NCBI RefSeq assembly: GCF_947495145.1
Contig: NZ_CANLXP010000012.1
Location: forward strand, 1-64,000
Reading direction: 5' to 3'
Length of the DNA stretch: 64,000 nt
Source of the DNA: an uncultured Arthrobacter sp.
Lineage (GTDB): Bacteria > Actinomycetota > Actinomycetes > Actinomycetales > Micrococcaceae
Positions 22,768-31,870 of the stretch are shown one piece after another. Every line of letters starts with the position of its first letter. Positions within the stretch are counted from its first letter, which is position 1. The notes under the pieces are model-generated. The model worked only from the letters and a program-made list of their open reading frames with translations, had not been told where the DNA came from and did not search any database. The position numbers were made by a program, and so were the translations under genes.

Positions 22768-23910
22768 GCGGGTATTGGCGGCGGATGAGAGTGCCGCATC
22801 GAGGTCAGTCCACAGGTCCTCGACGTTCTCGATGCCGACGGACAGCCGGACCAGCGCCTCTGGTACCGTTTTCGGCTCACCGGGCTGGCGCCGTCGTCGT
22901 TCGATGAGGGACTCAACACCGCCCAGGGAAGTGGCGGGCAACCAGAGGCGGACAGCTTCGACCAGCGCGTCAGCGGTTTCCCGGCTCTCCAGTTCGATAC
23001 TGATGATGCCGCCGTAGCCTTTTAGCTGCGCAGTGGCGCGCTCGTGGCCGGGGTCCGTTGGCAGTCCGGGGTAGCGGACCTTCTGGACAGCGGCGTGCTG
23101 CGCCAGCCTGGTCGCCAGTTCCAGCGCGTTGGCCTGGCTGCGTTCCATCCTCAAAGCGAGTGTGCGGAGCCCGCGAAGGGCGAGCCACACCTCGAACGGC
23201 CCGGCAATTGCGCCGTGAAGTGTGCGGTAGGAGGTCAGCCTGGCGCGCAGTTCAGGATCGGACGTGACCAGCGCCCCGAGCACGACGTCGGAATGGCCGG
23301 CAAGATATTTGGTGACGGAGTGGAGGACGACGTCGGCGCCATAGTCCAGCGGCCGGCACACCAGCGGTGTGTTGAAGGTGTTATCAACGACGACGACGGC
23401 GTCGGCTGCGTGGGCAGCCTCCGTCAGCACCGCGGTTTCAGCGACCTCAAGCATGGGGTTGGTGGGGCTTTCGAGCCACAGCATGTGAGCGCCGTCGAGC
23501 TGGCCCAGCACCTGCTCGGTGTCCGCGATGTCCACCTGCCGGACCGTAAGGCGACCCCGCGCTTCCTCGGCGAGCGCCAGCGAGACGGAGCCGCCGTACG
23601 CGTGGCGGGGAATGACCACCATTCCCCCGGTGGGAACCAGCGACAGCGCAGCGGCGGCAGCACCAAGTCCGGATGCGAAAGCGAGCGCTGGCAGCGCGGC
23701 ACCCTCAAGTTCAGCGAGGGCTTCCTCGAAGGGATCCCACGTGGGGTTGGACATGCGCGCGTAGATGCGGTCGGATCCGGTGGGCGGCGCGGTCTCGTGG
23801 AAAGTCGATGACAGCACAATGGGCGGGTTGACCGGGGAATCGTGCTCACGGGGCGGGCGGCCTGCGGCCACAGTGAGGGTATCCGGGGCAAGGTGCGCGT
23901 GCTGGGTCAT
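22765..23910 (-). CDS. cystathionine gamma-synthase / transsulfuration PLP enzyme
   Basis: 381 residues, Cys/Met metabolism PLP-dependent family (fold type I). The Schiff-base lysine is in HSVTKYLAGHSDVVLG; RIYARMSNPTWDPFEEALAELEG and WLESPTNPMLEV are family motifs, and SLGGVESLIERR gives the C-terminal specificity loop. Candidates are cystathionine gamma-synthase, O-succinyl/acetylhomoserine sulfhydrylase or cystathionine gamma-lyase; sequence alone does not decide, so no symbol is given. The ATG is 6 nt after TAACCT. Confidence 0.85.
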   Translation of the reverse strand: MTQHAHLAPDTLTVAAGRPPREHDSPVNPPIVLSSTFHETAPPTGSDRIYARMSNPTWDPFEEALAELEGAALPALAFASGLGAAAAALSLVPTGGMVVIPRHAYGGSVSLALAEEARGRLTVRQVDIADTEQVLGQLDGAHMLWLESPTNPMLEVAETAVLTEAAHAADAVVVVDNTFNTPLVCRPLDYGADVVLHSVTKYLAGHSDVVLGALVTSDPELRARLTSYRTLHGAIAGPFEVWLALRGLRTLALRMERSQANALELATRLAQHAAVQKVRYPGLPTDPGHERATAQLKGYGGIISIELESRETADALVEAVRLWLPATSLGGVESLIERRRRQPGEPKTVPEALVRLSVGIENVEDLWTDLDAALSSAANTR

Positions 23911-23916
23911 TGGATC

Positions 23917-23922
23917 AGGTTA
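23917..23922 (-). promoter_or_regulatory. -10 box of a likely leaderless transsulfuration-enzyme transcript
   Basis: Minus-strand TAACCT is followed by GATCCA (6 nt) and ATG. Confidence 0.55.
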
Positions 23923-24084
23923 AGTTGCCGAGTGATACGGGAGGTAATCCGGCACCGCCGATGACGCCCGCAGGGGAGAGTCACCCGTTGAATCATCAAC
24001 TCTGAGTTAGCGGTTGCTCAGCACGACCGGTGGGTGGATTTTACGTGTTCTCCACAGGCTGCGCGTCTGCCAGGGCTAAGTCGG

Positions 24085-24090
24085 TAGGCT
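24085..24090 (+). promoter_or_regulatory. -10 box of a likely leaderless tmk-holB transcript
   Basis: TAGGCT is followed by GATCCA (6 nt) and the GTG of tmk. Confidence 0.55.
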
Positions 24091-24096
24091 GATCCA

Positions 24097-24744
24097 GTGA
24101 CATCCCAGACTTCCCGCCCTACCCGCGGCATGTTCGTTGCCTTCGAGGGCGGAGACAGCGCCGGCAAGTCCACGCAGGCTGCGCGGTTGGCGGAGTTCCT
24201 TCAGGCCGACGGCCGAACGGTGGTGCGCACCCGCGAGCCCGGTGGTACCGAAATCGGCGAGAAGCTGCGTTCCCTTGTGCTTGAACACGGGCACGGGCAC
24301 ATTGACTCCCGCACTGAAGCGCTGATTTTCGCGGCCGCGCGCGCAGCCCACGTGCATCAGGTGATCCTGCCCGCATTGGAGCGCGGCGACGTCGTCGTTT
24401 GCGACCGCTACATCGATTCCTCTGTGGCCTATCAGGGCGTGGGCCGGGGTCTCGGCTCGGACAGGGTGCGGGACATTAACCTCTGGGCAGTCGAGGGCCT
24501 GCGACCTGACCTCACCGTGCTGCTGGATGTTGACCATGTGGAAGGCCGCGGCCGCCGAACTTCCACTGCAGCACAGGAAGACCGCATGGAATCCGAGCCC
24601 GACTCCTTCCACGAGCAGATTCGGGCCGCTTTCCGGGACCAGGCGGCGTCGAGCCCGGACCAGTATCTGGTGCTGAACGCGTCGGATCCCGTCGATGAAC
24701 TGGCAGCGATCATCGCGGACGCCGTGCAGGAACGCCTCGCGTGA
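24097..24744 (+). CDS. tmk: thymidylate kinase
   Basis: 215 residues. Walker A is FEGGDSAGKSTQAARL, the DRX motif is in VVCDRYIDSSVAYQGVGRGLG, and REPGGTEIGEKLR completes the dTMP kinase signature. It phosphorylates dTMP to dTDP. The GTG start is leaderless in appearance. It overlaps holB by 4 bases (GTGA); the tmk-holB pair is conserved across bacteria. Confidence 0.95.
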   Translation: MTSQTSRPTRGMFVAFEGGDSAGKSTQAARLAEFLQADGRTVVRTREPGGTEIGEKLRSLVLEHGHGHIDSRTEALIFAAARAAHVHQVILPALERGDVVVCDRYIDSSVAYQGVGRGLGSDRVRDINLWAVEGLRPDLTVLLDVDHVEGRGRRTSTAAQEDRMESEPDSFHEQIRAAFRDQAASSPDQYLVLNASDPVDELAAIIADAVQERLA

Positions 24745-25904
24745 GCGTATGGACGTTCCTGACCGGTCAGGCCGCCGCTGTTGAACAACTGCGCCGTGCC
24801 GCGGCCGCTGACCAGCCCAACCACGCCTGGTTGTTTACCGGCCCTCCCGGCTCCGGACGCTCCAATGCCGCCCGAGCCTTCGCCGCGGCGCTGCTCTGCG
24901 ACCGCCCGCTGCTGGAGGAACGCGGCTGCGGGGAATGCAAGGCGTGCACGACGGCGTTGGCCGGCTCGCATGCCGACGTCACCAATGTGACTACCGAGAA
25001 GGTCACCATCAGCATCGACGAGGCCCGCGAGCTGGTGCGGAAAGCACAGGACAAACCGTCCACCGGCCGGTGGCGCGTCATCATCGTCGAAGACGCCGAC
25101 CGCATGCAGGAACGCAGCACCAACGTACTCCTCAAGGCAATCGAGGAGCCGCCCCCGCGCACCATCTGGCTGCTCTGCGCGCCGAGTCCCGGCGACGTGC
25201 TGGTCACCATCCGTTCCCGCTGCCGGTCGGTCAGTCTGCGTGTTCCGCCCGTCGAGGCTGTAACGGACCTGCTGGTGCAGCGTGACGGCATCGATCCGGT
25301 CATCGCCGAAGCCGCAGCCCGTGCAGCCCAGAGCCACATCGGTGTCGCGAAGCGGTTGGCAACGGACACAGACGCACGCGAACGCCGAAACCAGATCGTG
25401 CGGCTGCCCCTGAACCTGCGCAACATCGCCGGCGCAATGAAGGCCGCGGCGGATCTCGTGAAACTCGCCGAAGCCGAAGCGCAGAGCTCCTTCGAGCAGC
25501 GCGACGCCGAAGAGAAAGCCGCGCTGCTGACCTCGCTCGGTGCGCCGGAATCGGGCACGCTTCCACCTGCCATCCGCGCGCAGGTCAAGCGGCTGGAAGA
25601 GGACCAGAACCGCCGCGCCAAACGTTCCAAGAACGACTACTTCGACCGGGCACTGACGGATCTCACCTCGTTCTACCGTGACGTCCTCATGCTGCAACTG
25701 GGCACGGTTGGGTATCTGGTGAACGAGCCGCTGCGGCCCGAACTCGAGCGCTACGCGGAACACGGAACGCCTGAGCAGACTCTCGGGCGTATCGAGGCCA
25801 TCAACAAAGTGCGTACCCGAATCGTTGGAACCAATGTTGCCCCCCTGCTGGCCATCGAAGCGATGGCTGTCAGCCTGCTGCCAGAAAAGGAACTTTCCGC
25901 GTGA
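24741..25904 (+). CDS. holB: DNA polymerase III subunit delta'
   Basis: 387 residues. Clamp-loader AAA+ fold with a degenerate P-loop (FTGPPGSGRSNAAR, lacking the catalytic Lys, as expected for delta'), a zinc module CGECKACTT, and the SRC-like RSRCRSVSLR. VIIVEDADRMQERSTNVLLKAIEEPP matches the delta' signature. It acts in the clamp loader of the replisome. Coupled to tmk upstream and to the hydrolase downstream by GTGA overlaps. Confidence 0.94.
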   Translation: MSVWTFLTGQAAAVEQLRRAAAADQPNHAWLFTGPPGSGRSNAARAFAAALLCDRPLLEERGCGECKACTTALAGSHADVTNVTTEKVTISIDEARELVRKAQDKPSTGRWRVIIVEDADRMQERSTNVLLKAIEEPPPRTIWLLCAPSPGDVLVTIRSRCRSVSLRVPPVEAVTDLLVQRDGIDPVIAEAAARAAQSHIGVAKRLATDTDARERRNQIVRLPLNLRNIAGAMKAAADLVKLAEAEAQSSFEQRDAEEKAALLTSLGAPESGTLPPAIRAQVKRLEEDQNRRAKRSKNDYFDRALTDLTSFYRDVLMLQLGTVGYLVNEPLRPELERYAEHGTPEQTLGRIEAINKVRTRIVGTNVAPLLAIEAMAVSLLPEKELSA

Positions 25905-27448
25905 CCAACTCCCACCCCGTGCGCCGCTCACCCCTGCGCGCGCTGGCAGGTGCTGCCGCCGTCGTCGTCGCCCTGGTGCTTTCCGGCTGTAATGCCGGCC
26001 CGGAAACCGGCGCGGTCGCTGCACCCGCCGAAGTGATTGGCGAGGTTCCGGAGAACCTTCAGGGGTTTTACTCCCAGGAAGTCACGTGGGAAGAATGCGA
26101 GGACGGTTTCGCCTGCGCCACCGTCAAGGTGCCGCTGGACTACAGCGATCCCGATCGCGAATCGATCGATATCGCTGCTATCCGTCTGGACGCATCGGGC
26201 GATGCGCAGGGCTCACTCCTTGTGAATCCCGGCGGGCCCGGCGGTTCGGGCTACAACCTCGTTCGTGATTCAGCGGAGAACATCCTCAGCGAGGAACTGC
26301 GCCAGTCCTACGACGTGGTGGGCTTCGATCCGCGCGGGGTGAACCGGTCCTCCGCCGTGGAATGCCTGACGGACGAAGAACGCGATGAAGCCCGGACAGA
26401 GACCATCCCGCCGGACGCCACAGATGCCGAAGCGCTGGAAATCCTTGAAGCAGACTCCGCCGAATACGCCGACCTCTGCGCCGAACGCACCGGTGAACTA
26501 TTGGGTTACGTCGACACAGCCAGCGCCGCCAAAGACATGGATATCCTGCGGGCTGTAGTGGGCGATGAGCAGCTGAACTACCTCGGGTTCTCCTACGGGA
26601 CCCAGCTCGGGGCGGCTTACGCCGGGCTGTTTCCGGACAACGTAGGGCGCTTCGTGCTCGATGGTGCAGTGGACCCCTCACTGAGTTCAGCCGAGATCAC
26701 GGCGGGCCAGGTTGCCGCGTTTGATGAGGCGCTCCGGAACTATGTTGCGGACTGCCAGAGCCAGGCCGAATGCCCGCTTCCCGGCGACGTGGAAGAGGGC
26801 GTGGCCGTCGTTGATGATCTGTTCGAGTCGGTCGAGGAAAGTCCGATGACCGCCGCCGACGGCCGGCTGGTTACCGTCGGGACGTTCTTCCAGGGTTTTG
26901 TACTTCCGCTGTATGACAGCGCCAGCTGGCTGGCCCTCACCGGCGCGATTGACCGTGCGCTTCAGGGCGACCCAAGCGAAATTCTCCGGTTTGCGGACCT
27001 CGGCGCGGAGCGCCAGTCCGACGGCGACTACCTCACCAACGCGTCCGCCGCCTTCACAGCGGTGACGTGCCTCGATTACCCCATGTCCGCTGACCCGGAA
27101 GTCATGGCCGAGCAGGCGGCGGCACTTGAGGCGTCGTCGGCTGTGTTCGGCGAGTACCTCAGCTACGGCGCCCTGGCCTGCGAGGAGTGGGCGTATGAAC
27201 CGGTACTGGAACCGTCCCCCGCCAGCGCGCCGGACGCGCCGCCCATGCTCGTCATCGGAACCACCGGCGATCCTGCCACACCGTACGAATGGTCGCTGTC
27301 CCTGGCGGAGCAGCTGGAATCGGCCGTTCACGTAACCTGGGAGGGGCAGGGCCACACCGCTTATGGCCGCTCCGGCGAGTGCATCGAATCGCTCGTGGAT
27401 GATTTCCTGATCGAAGGCACCGTGCCCGAGGACGGCGTCCGCTGCTGA
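25901..27448 (+). CDS. secreted alpha/beta hydrolase, TAP-like peptidase lipoprotein
   Basis: 515 residues. A twin-Arg-poor signal with lipobox LVLSGCN predicts a lipoprotein. The alpha/beta hydrolase fold shows LLVNPGGPGGSGY (oxyanion region), nucleophile Ser in LGFSYGTQLGAAYAGLFP, and the C-terminal TAP-like domain with Asp in TTGDPATPYEW and His in GQGHTAYG. The family (Streptomyces tripeptidyl aminopeptidase SlpD/E-like, mycobacterial CaeA-like) cleaves peptides or esters outside the cell. It is the third gene of the tmk-holB unit through a GTGA overlap, an odd partner for replication genes but common in Micrococcaceae. Confidence 0.88.
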   Translation: MTNSHPVRRSPLRALAGAAAVVVALVLSGCNAGPETGAVAAPAEVIGEVPENLQGFYSQEVTWEECEDGFACATVKVPLDYSDPDRESIDIAAIRLDASGDAQGSLLVNPGGPGGSGYNLVRDSAENILSEELRQSYDVVGFDPRGVNRSSAVECLTDEERDEARTETIPPDATDAEALEILEADSAEYADLCAERTGELLGYVDTASAAKDMDILRAVVGDEQLNYLGFSYGTQLGAAYAGLFPDNVGRFVLDGAVDPSLSSAEITAGQVAAFDEALRNYVADCQSQAECPLPGDVEEGVAVVDDLFESVEESPMTAADGRLVTVGTFFQGFVLPLYDSASWLALTGAIDRALQGDPSEILRFADLGAERQSDGDYLTNASAAFTAVTCLDYPMSADPEVMAEQAAALEASSAVFGEYLSYGALACEEWAYEPVLEPSPASAPDAPPMLVIGTTGDPATPYEWSLSLAEQLESAVHVTWEGQGHTAYGRSGECIESLVDDFLIEGTVPEDGVRC

Positions 27449-27529
27449 TTTTGACCGGTGAGCTCATGCTCTTATACAGTTATTGCTTGTGGAATGAGCC
27501 TTTGCGTTAGCGGAGATCATCCACAAGTT

Positions 27530-27602
27530 GCCTCCTTAGCTCAGTCGGTAGAGCGTCTCACTCGTAATGAGAAGGTCGCCAGTTCGACTCTGGCAGGAGG
27601 CT
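27530..27602 (+). tRNA. tRNA-Thr (anticodon CGT)
   Basis: A 73-nt cloverleaf. The acceptor stem GCCTCCT pairs with AGGAGGC; the anticodon loop CTCGTAA carries CGT (reads ACG); the T arm is GCCAG-TTCGACT-CTGGC. No encoded CCA; a T-run follows immediately and may terminate transcription. Confidence 0.97.
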
Positions 27603-27630
27603 CTTTTTGTGCCCTGGCGAAGTTCGCTCC

Positions 27631-28209
27631 CTAACGGCGCCGCACAAGCTTCCTGACGACGACGACGGCGGCGCCTCCCGCCGCTACCCACGGCGCACCG
27701 ACAATCAGCGGGTCGATCCACTGATGATTGATGTCCGACCGCTTCACCCCGAATCGTGAGGCGATGCCATGCCGGCGCCTCTCCGACAGGACGCCCGTCT
27801 CGGTCACCGGGTTGTCGGGCCGCAGTGAGGCCAGGGAACGCAGATGACTCTCCCAGGCGTCCACGCGGTCGCCGAGAATCAGGAGCAGCCAATGAGCCGC
27901 CCGTCCCTCGCTGTAGGACGCGTAGGCGTGCCGCCGGATTGCACCCGAAAAGCCCTTGAGCGGGACGGACGTGCCGAACACCGGCGGAACGATCTCGTGT
28001 TCGATGGAGTGCTCGCGGCCCTCCGCGCCCGCCTGCCGCTCGGGGAAGTCCCAGTGCGCGCCGGTCGCTGACGGGTCCAGCCGTTCCTTGGGGTAGGACG
28101 GGCGGTCCGCCGGATCCAGGTCGGCACCCCAGCCGGGGATGCGGGCCCTCAGCTCCTCGCGCGTTTCGGTGTTCTTGGGCTTGTTGGAAACATAGGGCGT
28201 TGATGGCAC
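27631..28209 (-). CDS. conserved hypothetical protein with C-terminal membrane anchor
   Basis: 192 residues. The soluble, Arg/Pro-rich N-terminal part contains HAYASYSEGRAAHWLLLILGDRVDAWESHL, and the C-terminal DPLIVGAPWVAAGGAAVVVVRKLVRRR looks like a single transmembrane helix with a basic end. No known domain recognised. The GTG start has AGGAG 7 nt upstream. It begins 9 bp after the alcohol dehydrogenase and is almost certainly cotranscribed with it. Confidence 0.7.
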   Translation of the reverse strand: MPSTPYVSNKPKNTETREELRARIPGWGADLDPADRPSYPKERLDPSATGAHWDFPERQAGAEGREHSIEHEIVPPVFGTSVPLKGFSGAIRRHAYASYSEGRAAHWLLLILGDRVDAWESHLRSLASLRPDNPVTETGVLSERRRHGIASRFGVKRSDINHQWIDPLIVGAPWVAAGGAAVVVVRKLVRRR

Positions 28210-28218
28210 GTAGCTCTC

Positions 28219-29367
28219 CTAGCGGGCGTTCGGAACGATCAGCGGCTTGATGCAGTTATCGAGCTTGGCCGAAAACATGTGATAGCCCTCGGCGATGTGC
28301 TCAAGCGGTATGCGGTGGGTGACAATGTCGTTCGGTTTCAGGTGGCCGTTTCGTATGTGCTCCAGAAGCCGCGGCCACTGCCGTTTGACCGGGCACTGGT
28401 TCATCCGCAGCGTAAGCCCCTTGTTGACGGCGTCGCCGAACTTCACTGCACTGAAAATTGGTCCATATGCACCGACCACTGAGACGTTCCCGCCCTTGCG
28501 CACCGCGTCGATTGCCCAGTTCAGCGCGATCGGCGATCCGCCCTGGAGCTTGAGTTTCGCTGCAGTGACATGCTGGAGGAAGTTGCCGTCGGCTTCGGCG
28601 CCAACGGCATCGATGACGACGTCGGCGCCCAGATAGTCGGTCGTCTTCTTCATCTCGACGACGATGTCGTCGTACTCGTTGTAGTTGAACGTTTCGGCGT
28701 GCGCAAAGGTCCGTGCCTTCTCCAGGCGGTACTCCAGCTGGTCGATCACAATCACCCTGCCGGCGCCCATCAGCCATGCCGACTTCGCAGCGAAGAGCCC
28801 CACCGGCCCCGCACCGAAAACGACAACGGTGTCCCCCTCCACGATGTCGCCCAGTTGGGCGCCGAAATAGCCGGTCGCCAGGGCATCGGTCATGAGGAGC
28901 GCGTCCTCATCGTCGAGCCAATCCGGAATGAGTGAGGGCCCGACGTCGGCAAACGGGACGCGTACGTATTCCGCCTGTCCGCCGTCGTACCCGCCCGTTG
29001 TGTGCGAGTAGCCGTAGATGCCGCCCACCGCCGTCGCGTTCGGGTTGACGTTGTGGCAGTTGGAGTAGAGACCGCGGGCGCAGAAATAGCAGGATCCGCA
29101 ATAGACGTTGAAGGGAACCATCACCCGGTCCCCCGGACTGAGGCTGTGGACGGAGCCTCCCACTTTCTCAACGACGCCGATGAATTCGTGCCCGAAGGTT
29201 GTTCCGACGCGGGTGTCAGGCATCATGCCGTGGTACAGGTGCAGGTCGGAACCGCAGATGGCGGCCCTCGTCACGCGAATGATGGCGTCATTCGGGTGTT
29301 CGATCGCCGGGATGTCTTTTTCCTCGACACGGACCTTGTACGGGCCCCGATAGACCATTGCTCGCAT
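28219..29367 (-). CDS. zinc-dependent alcohol dehydrogenase (formaldehyde-dehydrogenase-like)
   Basis: 382 residues, MDR superfamily. Catalytic zinc ligands are in AAICGSDLHLYHG and FGHEFIGVVEKVG; the structural zinc loop is CGSCYFCARGLYSNC. The Rossmann motif VVVFGAGPVGLFAAKSA is followed by IDQLEYRLEKA, an acidic residue favouring NAD. Length and segments resemble bacterial glutathione-independent formaldehyde/polyol dehydrogenases; the substrate is not fixed by sequence. GAGG lies upstream of the ATG. A palindrome at 29376-29398 sits between the candidate -10 and the start. Confidence 0.88.
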   Translation of the reverse strand: MRAMVYRGPYKVRVEEKDIPAIEHPNDAIIRVTRAAICGSDLHLYHGMMPDTRVGTTFGHEFIGVVEKVGGSVHSLSPGDRVMVPFNVYCGSCYFCARGLYSNCHNVNPNATAVGGIYGYSHTTGGYDGGQAEYVRVPFADVGPSLIPDWLDDEDALLMTDALATGYFGAQLGDIVEGDTVVVFGAGPVGLFAAKSAWLMGAGRVIVIDQLEYRLEKARTFAHAETFNYNEYDDIVVEMKKTTDYLGADVVIDAVGAEADGNFLQHVTAAKLKLQGGSPIALNWAIDAVRKGGNVSVVGAYGPIFSAVKFGDAVNKGLTLRMNQCPVKRQWPRLLEHIRNGHLKPNDIVTHRIPLEHIAEGYHMFSAKLDNCIKPLIVPNAR

Positions 29368-29376
29368 TGTCGCCTC

Positions 29377-29398
29377 ATTCCGGACTGTTCGTCGGAAT
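29377..29398. promoter_or_regulatory. candidate operator at the alcohol dehydrogenase promoter
   Basis: Inverted repeat ATTCCG (29377-29382), 10-nt spacer, CGGAAT (29393-29398), placed 10-31 nt upstream of the ATG and just downstream of a candidate -10 TATGCT (29403-29408, minus strand). The binding factor is unknown. Confidence 0.45.
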
Positions 29399-29442
29399 AG
29401 TAAGCATACTGTCGACTGGCCGGGGCGGGTAGGGCAGGCTGG

Positions 29443-30693
29443 TCAGCGCCGGTGCTGCTTCGCACGCTCGGAAGAGAGAACACCGGCCAAGACGATGACA
29501 AGCACCGCGGCGAACGGCACAACCAGAAGCCCCAGTCGCAAGCTGAACGTGTCGGCGATCAGGCCCACCACCGGCGGCGACACGAGGAAACCAACGCGCA
29601 TGAGCCAACTGATCACCGTCAGGCCGGTTCCAGGACGCAAGCCGTGCAGTTCATCTGCGCCGTGCATTGCTGCGGGAACCAGGGTGGCAACGCCGAACCC
29701 GGCAAGACCGAACCCGATGATGGTGCCCGCAACGGACGGAAACGCGAGCGCCGCACCCATCCCGAGGAAGACGATGACCCCGCCCGCCCGGGCGACCGCC
29801 CGCTGCCCGAAGCGGTCCACGAGCCCATCACCCAATAGCCTGCCGACGAACTGCGCGCCGACCATCGCCACAAAGCCGAGGGCGGCAATGCTGACACTGG
29901 CGTCCAGCTGCCCTGAGAGGTAGACCGCTGCCCACGTGCTGCCGGCGTCCTCGACCAGCGTGCCGCCGACGGCGATGACCACCAACGCCGCAAGCGTAGG
30001 GTACGGCGACGTCCGGCGCGCCCGAGGGCCACCGCCATTGAGGCCGTGGGTTCTCGGATCATCCGCCTGCACCGTAACGGGCACTCCCCGTTCCGCCGGC
30101 TCGGCTCCGGGCAACAGGAACCTGTAACTGATCAGGACAACGACGAAGAACAGCGCACCGGTGACGGCGAGATGAATGCCCCGCGGAACGTCCAGTGCCA
30201 CGGCAAGACCGCCCAGCAACCCGCCCGAGACGGCGCCGATGGACCACACGGCGTGGAAGGAGTTCAGTATTGACCGCCCGTACAGCCGCTGGACACGAAG
30301 TCCATGCGAATTCTGGGCCACGTCGGTAATCGCATCCATGGCTCCCGCGAAGAACAATGCTGCAGCCAGCGTTATCCAGGTAGGCGATGCGCCTGCGAGG
30401 AAGACGCCTCCGGCAACGAAAAGCGTGCCCACGACTGCTACCCGTGATGATCTGTACCGCCGGATCAGCGCAGCTGCAGCCAGTCCTGCGATCAACGCGC
30501 CCAGTGGGAAGGAGGCTATCGCCAGCCCGTATTCGGCATTACTGAGTGCGAGGTCGCGTTTGATCTCGGGATAGCGGGGAAGAAGGTTGGCGAAGATGGC
30601 ACCGTTCGTGAAGAAGAGTGCTGCGACAGCGATCCGGGCATTCCGAAGGTCCCGTGGAGCGGCAACCGGCGCGCCGGCGGTAGTTGAGGTCAC
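29443..30693 (-). CDS. MFS transporter
   Basis: 416 residues with about 12 hydrophobic segments, for example IAVAALFFTNGAIFANLLP and the YGLAIASFPLGALIAGLA segment. The cytoplasmic central loop around 205-235 is rich in charged residues (DDPRTHGLNGGGPRARR). Best described as a YbjJ-like/FucP-distant MFS protein of unknown substrate. The GTG start has AAGGGACGGG upstream and lies 11 bp after the lactonase-like gene, so the two likely form an operon. Confidence 0.82.
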   Translation of the reverse strand: MTSTTAGAPVAAPRDLRNARIAVAALFFTNGAIFANLLPRYPEIKRDLALSNAEYGLAIASFPLGALIAGLAAAALIRRYRSSRVAVVGTLFVAGGVFLAGASPTWITLAAALFFAGAMDAITDVAQNSHGLRVQRLYGRSILNSFHAVWSIGAVSGGLLGGLAVALDVPRGIHLAVTGALFFVVVLISYRFLLPGAEPAERGVPVTVQADDPRTHGLNGGGPRARRTSPYPTLAALVVIAVGGTLVEDAGSTWAAVYLSGQLDASVSIAALGFVAMVGAQFVGRLLGDGLVDRFGQRAVARAGGVIVFLGMGAALAFPSVAGTIIGFGLAGFGVATLVPAAMHGADELHGLRPGTGLTVISWLMRVGFLVSPPVVGLIADTFSLRLGLLVVPFAAVLVIVLAGVLSSERAKQHRR

Positions 30694-30704
30694 GAACCCG
30701 TCCC

Positions 30705-31760
30705 TTACCCGACCCGGAGGACGCAGGCGGGCGCCGGTAGCCCGAGCAAAGAAACCTGTTCGACCGAACCTGCACCATCAACGCGCAGCACGTTGAGAGT
30801 CGACGAACCCTGGTTCGCCACGATCACGTAGTCAGCCGCATCGTCCTGCGCTGGCACAACGGCGAAGTGCCGCGGCCATGCCCCGCCGATGGGCGCGTCC
30901 GACAGGTGCCTGAGCGTCTGCCCATTCTCAGTCGGCTCCTCCTCCACAGCGAAGACAGCAAGCACGTCCGGCCCACGCGTTGCGGCATACAGCAGGTTCC
31001 TCGTCGCCGCGGACACACCGACGTCGAGGTGGGACGGCTGGCTCGGCCGGCCATCCGGCACCGGGGTTACCAGCGCCGGCACGCTTGAGAGGACGCTTCC
31101 GTCAAGTGACAGCACGTGCAGGCGCGAATCTAGTTCCCCCACAACGACGACGGCGCCACCTGGCAGAGATGCCTGGTGCCGCGGCCCCGTACCCGGCGGC
31201 AGATCGGCGGCAACACCGTCCGGGCCGGCCTGCGTGAACCGGCGGATTTCGTCGGTGCCCAAGTCACTGACCCAGACCGAGCCATTGCCGGCGTCGTGCA
31301 CGTAGTGCGCATGCGGGCCTTCCTGCCGCTCACTGTTCGGACCGGAACCGGCGTTCCGGTATACCGCCTGCGCGCCTGCCGGTAGGCCGTCGTCGTTCAG
31401 CTCCAACCGGGTCACGACGCCGTCTCCATAGTTAGCAACCCAGAGCGCTTCCCTGGACGCACGAAGGTGGCAAGGAGAAGCCCCGCCGGTGGGCACTGTA
31501 ACCAGATGGGTGAGACTGCCACCGTCCAGCCGAAACATACTGACAGCGCCTTCTTCGGTCTCGTTCACGGCATAAAGCACATGCCCGGAAGGGTGAAGCG
31601 CGAGGAAGGAGGGCGCCGTCGTCGTAATAAGACGCTGTTCACCGCTGAGGGCGCCGCTTCGGCGGTCGAGCGCTACCCGCCAGATGCCTTCCCCGGAGCC
31701 GGGGTCTGCGCCCTCAGGCGGGTAGGTGCCGATCAGAAGGTTAACCGTGTCGCTGTCCAT
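30705..31760 (-). CDS. lactonase family protein (beta-propeller)
   Basis: About 351 residues. The N-terminus LLIGTYPPEGADPGSGEGIWR and the repeated blade pattern (LALHPSGHVLYAVNE, HYVHDAGNGSVWVSDLG, HLDVGVSAATRNLLYAATRG) identify a seven-bladed propeller of the 6-phosphogluconolactonase/YkgB (PF10282) type. The biological substrate may be 6-phosphogluconolactone or another lactone. Start choice is uncertain: ATG 31760 is used; ATG 31769 and a longer frame to 31799 are alternatives, none with a good ribosome binding site. First gene before the MFS transporter. Confidence 0.82.
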   Translation of the reverse strand: MDSDTVNLLIGTYPPEGADPGSGEGIWRVALDRRSGALSGEQRLITTTAPSFLALHPSGHVLYAVNETEEGAVSMFRLDGGSLTHLVTVPTGGASPCHLRASREALWVANYGDGVVTRLELNDDGLPAGAQAVYRNAGSGPNSERQEGPHAHYVHDAGNGSVWVSDLGTDEIRRFTQAGPDGVAADLPPGTGPRHQASLPGGAVVVVGELDSRLHVLSLDGSVLSSVPALVTPVPDGRPSQPSHLDVGVSAATRNLLYAATRGPDVLAVFAVEEEPTENGQTLRHLSDAPIGGAWPRHFAVVPAQDDAADYVIVANQGSSTLNVLRVDGAGSVEQVSLLGLPAPACVLRVG

Positions 31761-31785
31761 GAGGACCATTGTTGCCGTAAAACGG

Positions 31786-31828
31786 TGCAGGCACCGCATG
31801 CGTTATTGCAACGCTCGCAGTGCCTGCA
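31786..31828 (-). terminator. stem-loop after the aldo/keto reductase
   Basis: Arms TGCAGGCAC and GTGCCTGCA (9 bp) enclose a loop that itself contains CGTT/AACG. On the minus strand the structure is followed by CCGTTTTACGG. It lies between the reductase stop and the lactonase start, so it could alternatively be part of the lactonase leader. Confidence 0.45.
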
Positions 31829-31870
31829 GCCTTTCGGGCGATCTACCGCCCGATCATTTCGGACCGGCGA

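Noticed and set aside
24432-26024. Long open frame (530 codons) on the minus strand opposite tmk and holB
   Set aside because: It is antisense to two clearly recognised genes, lacks any family motif, and reflects high third-position GC of the coding strand.
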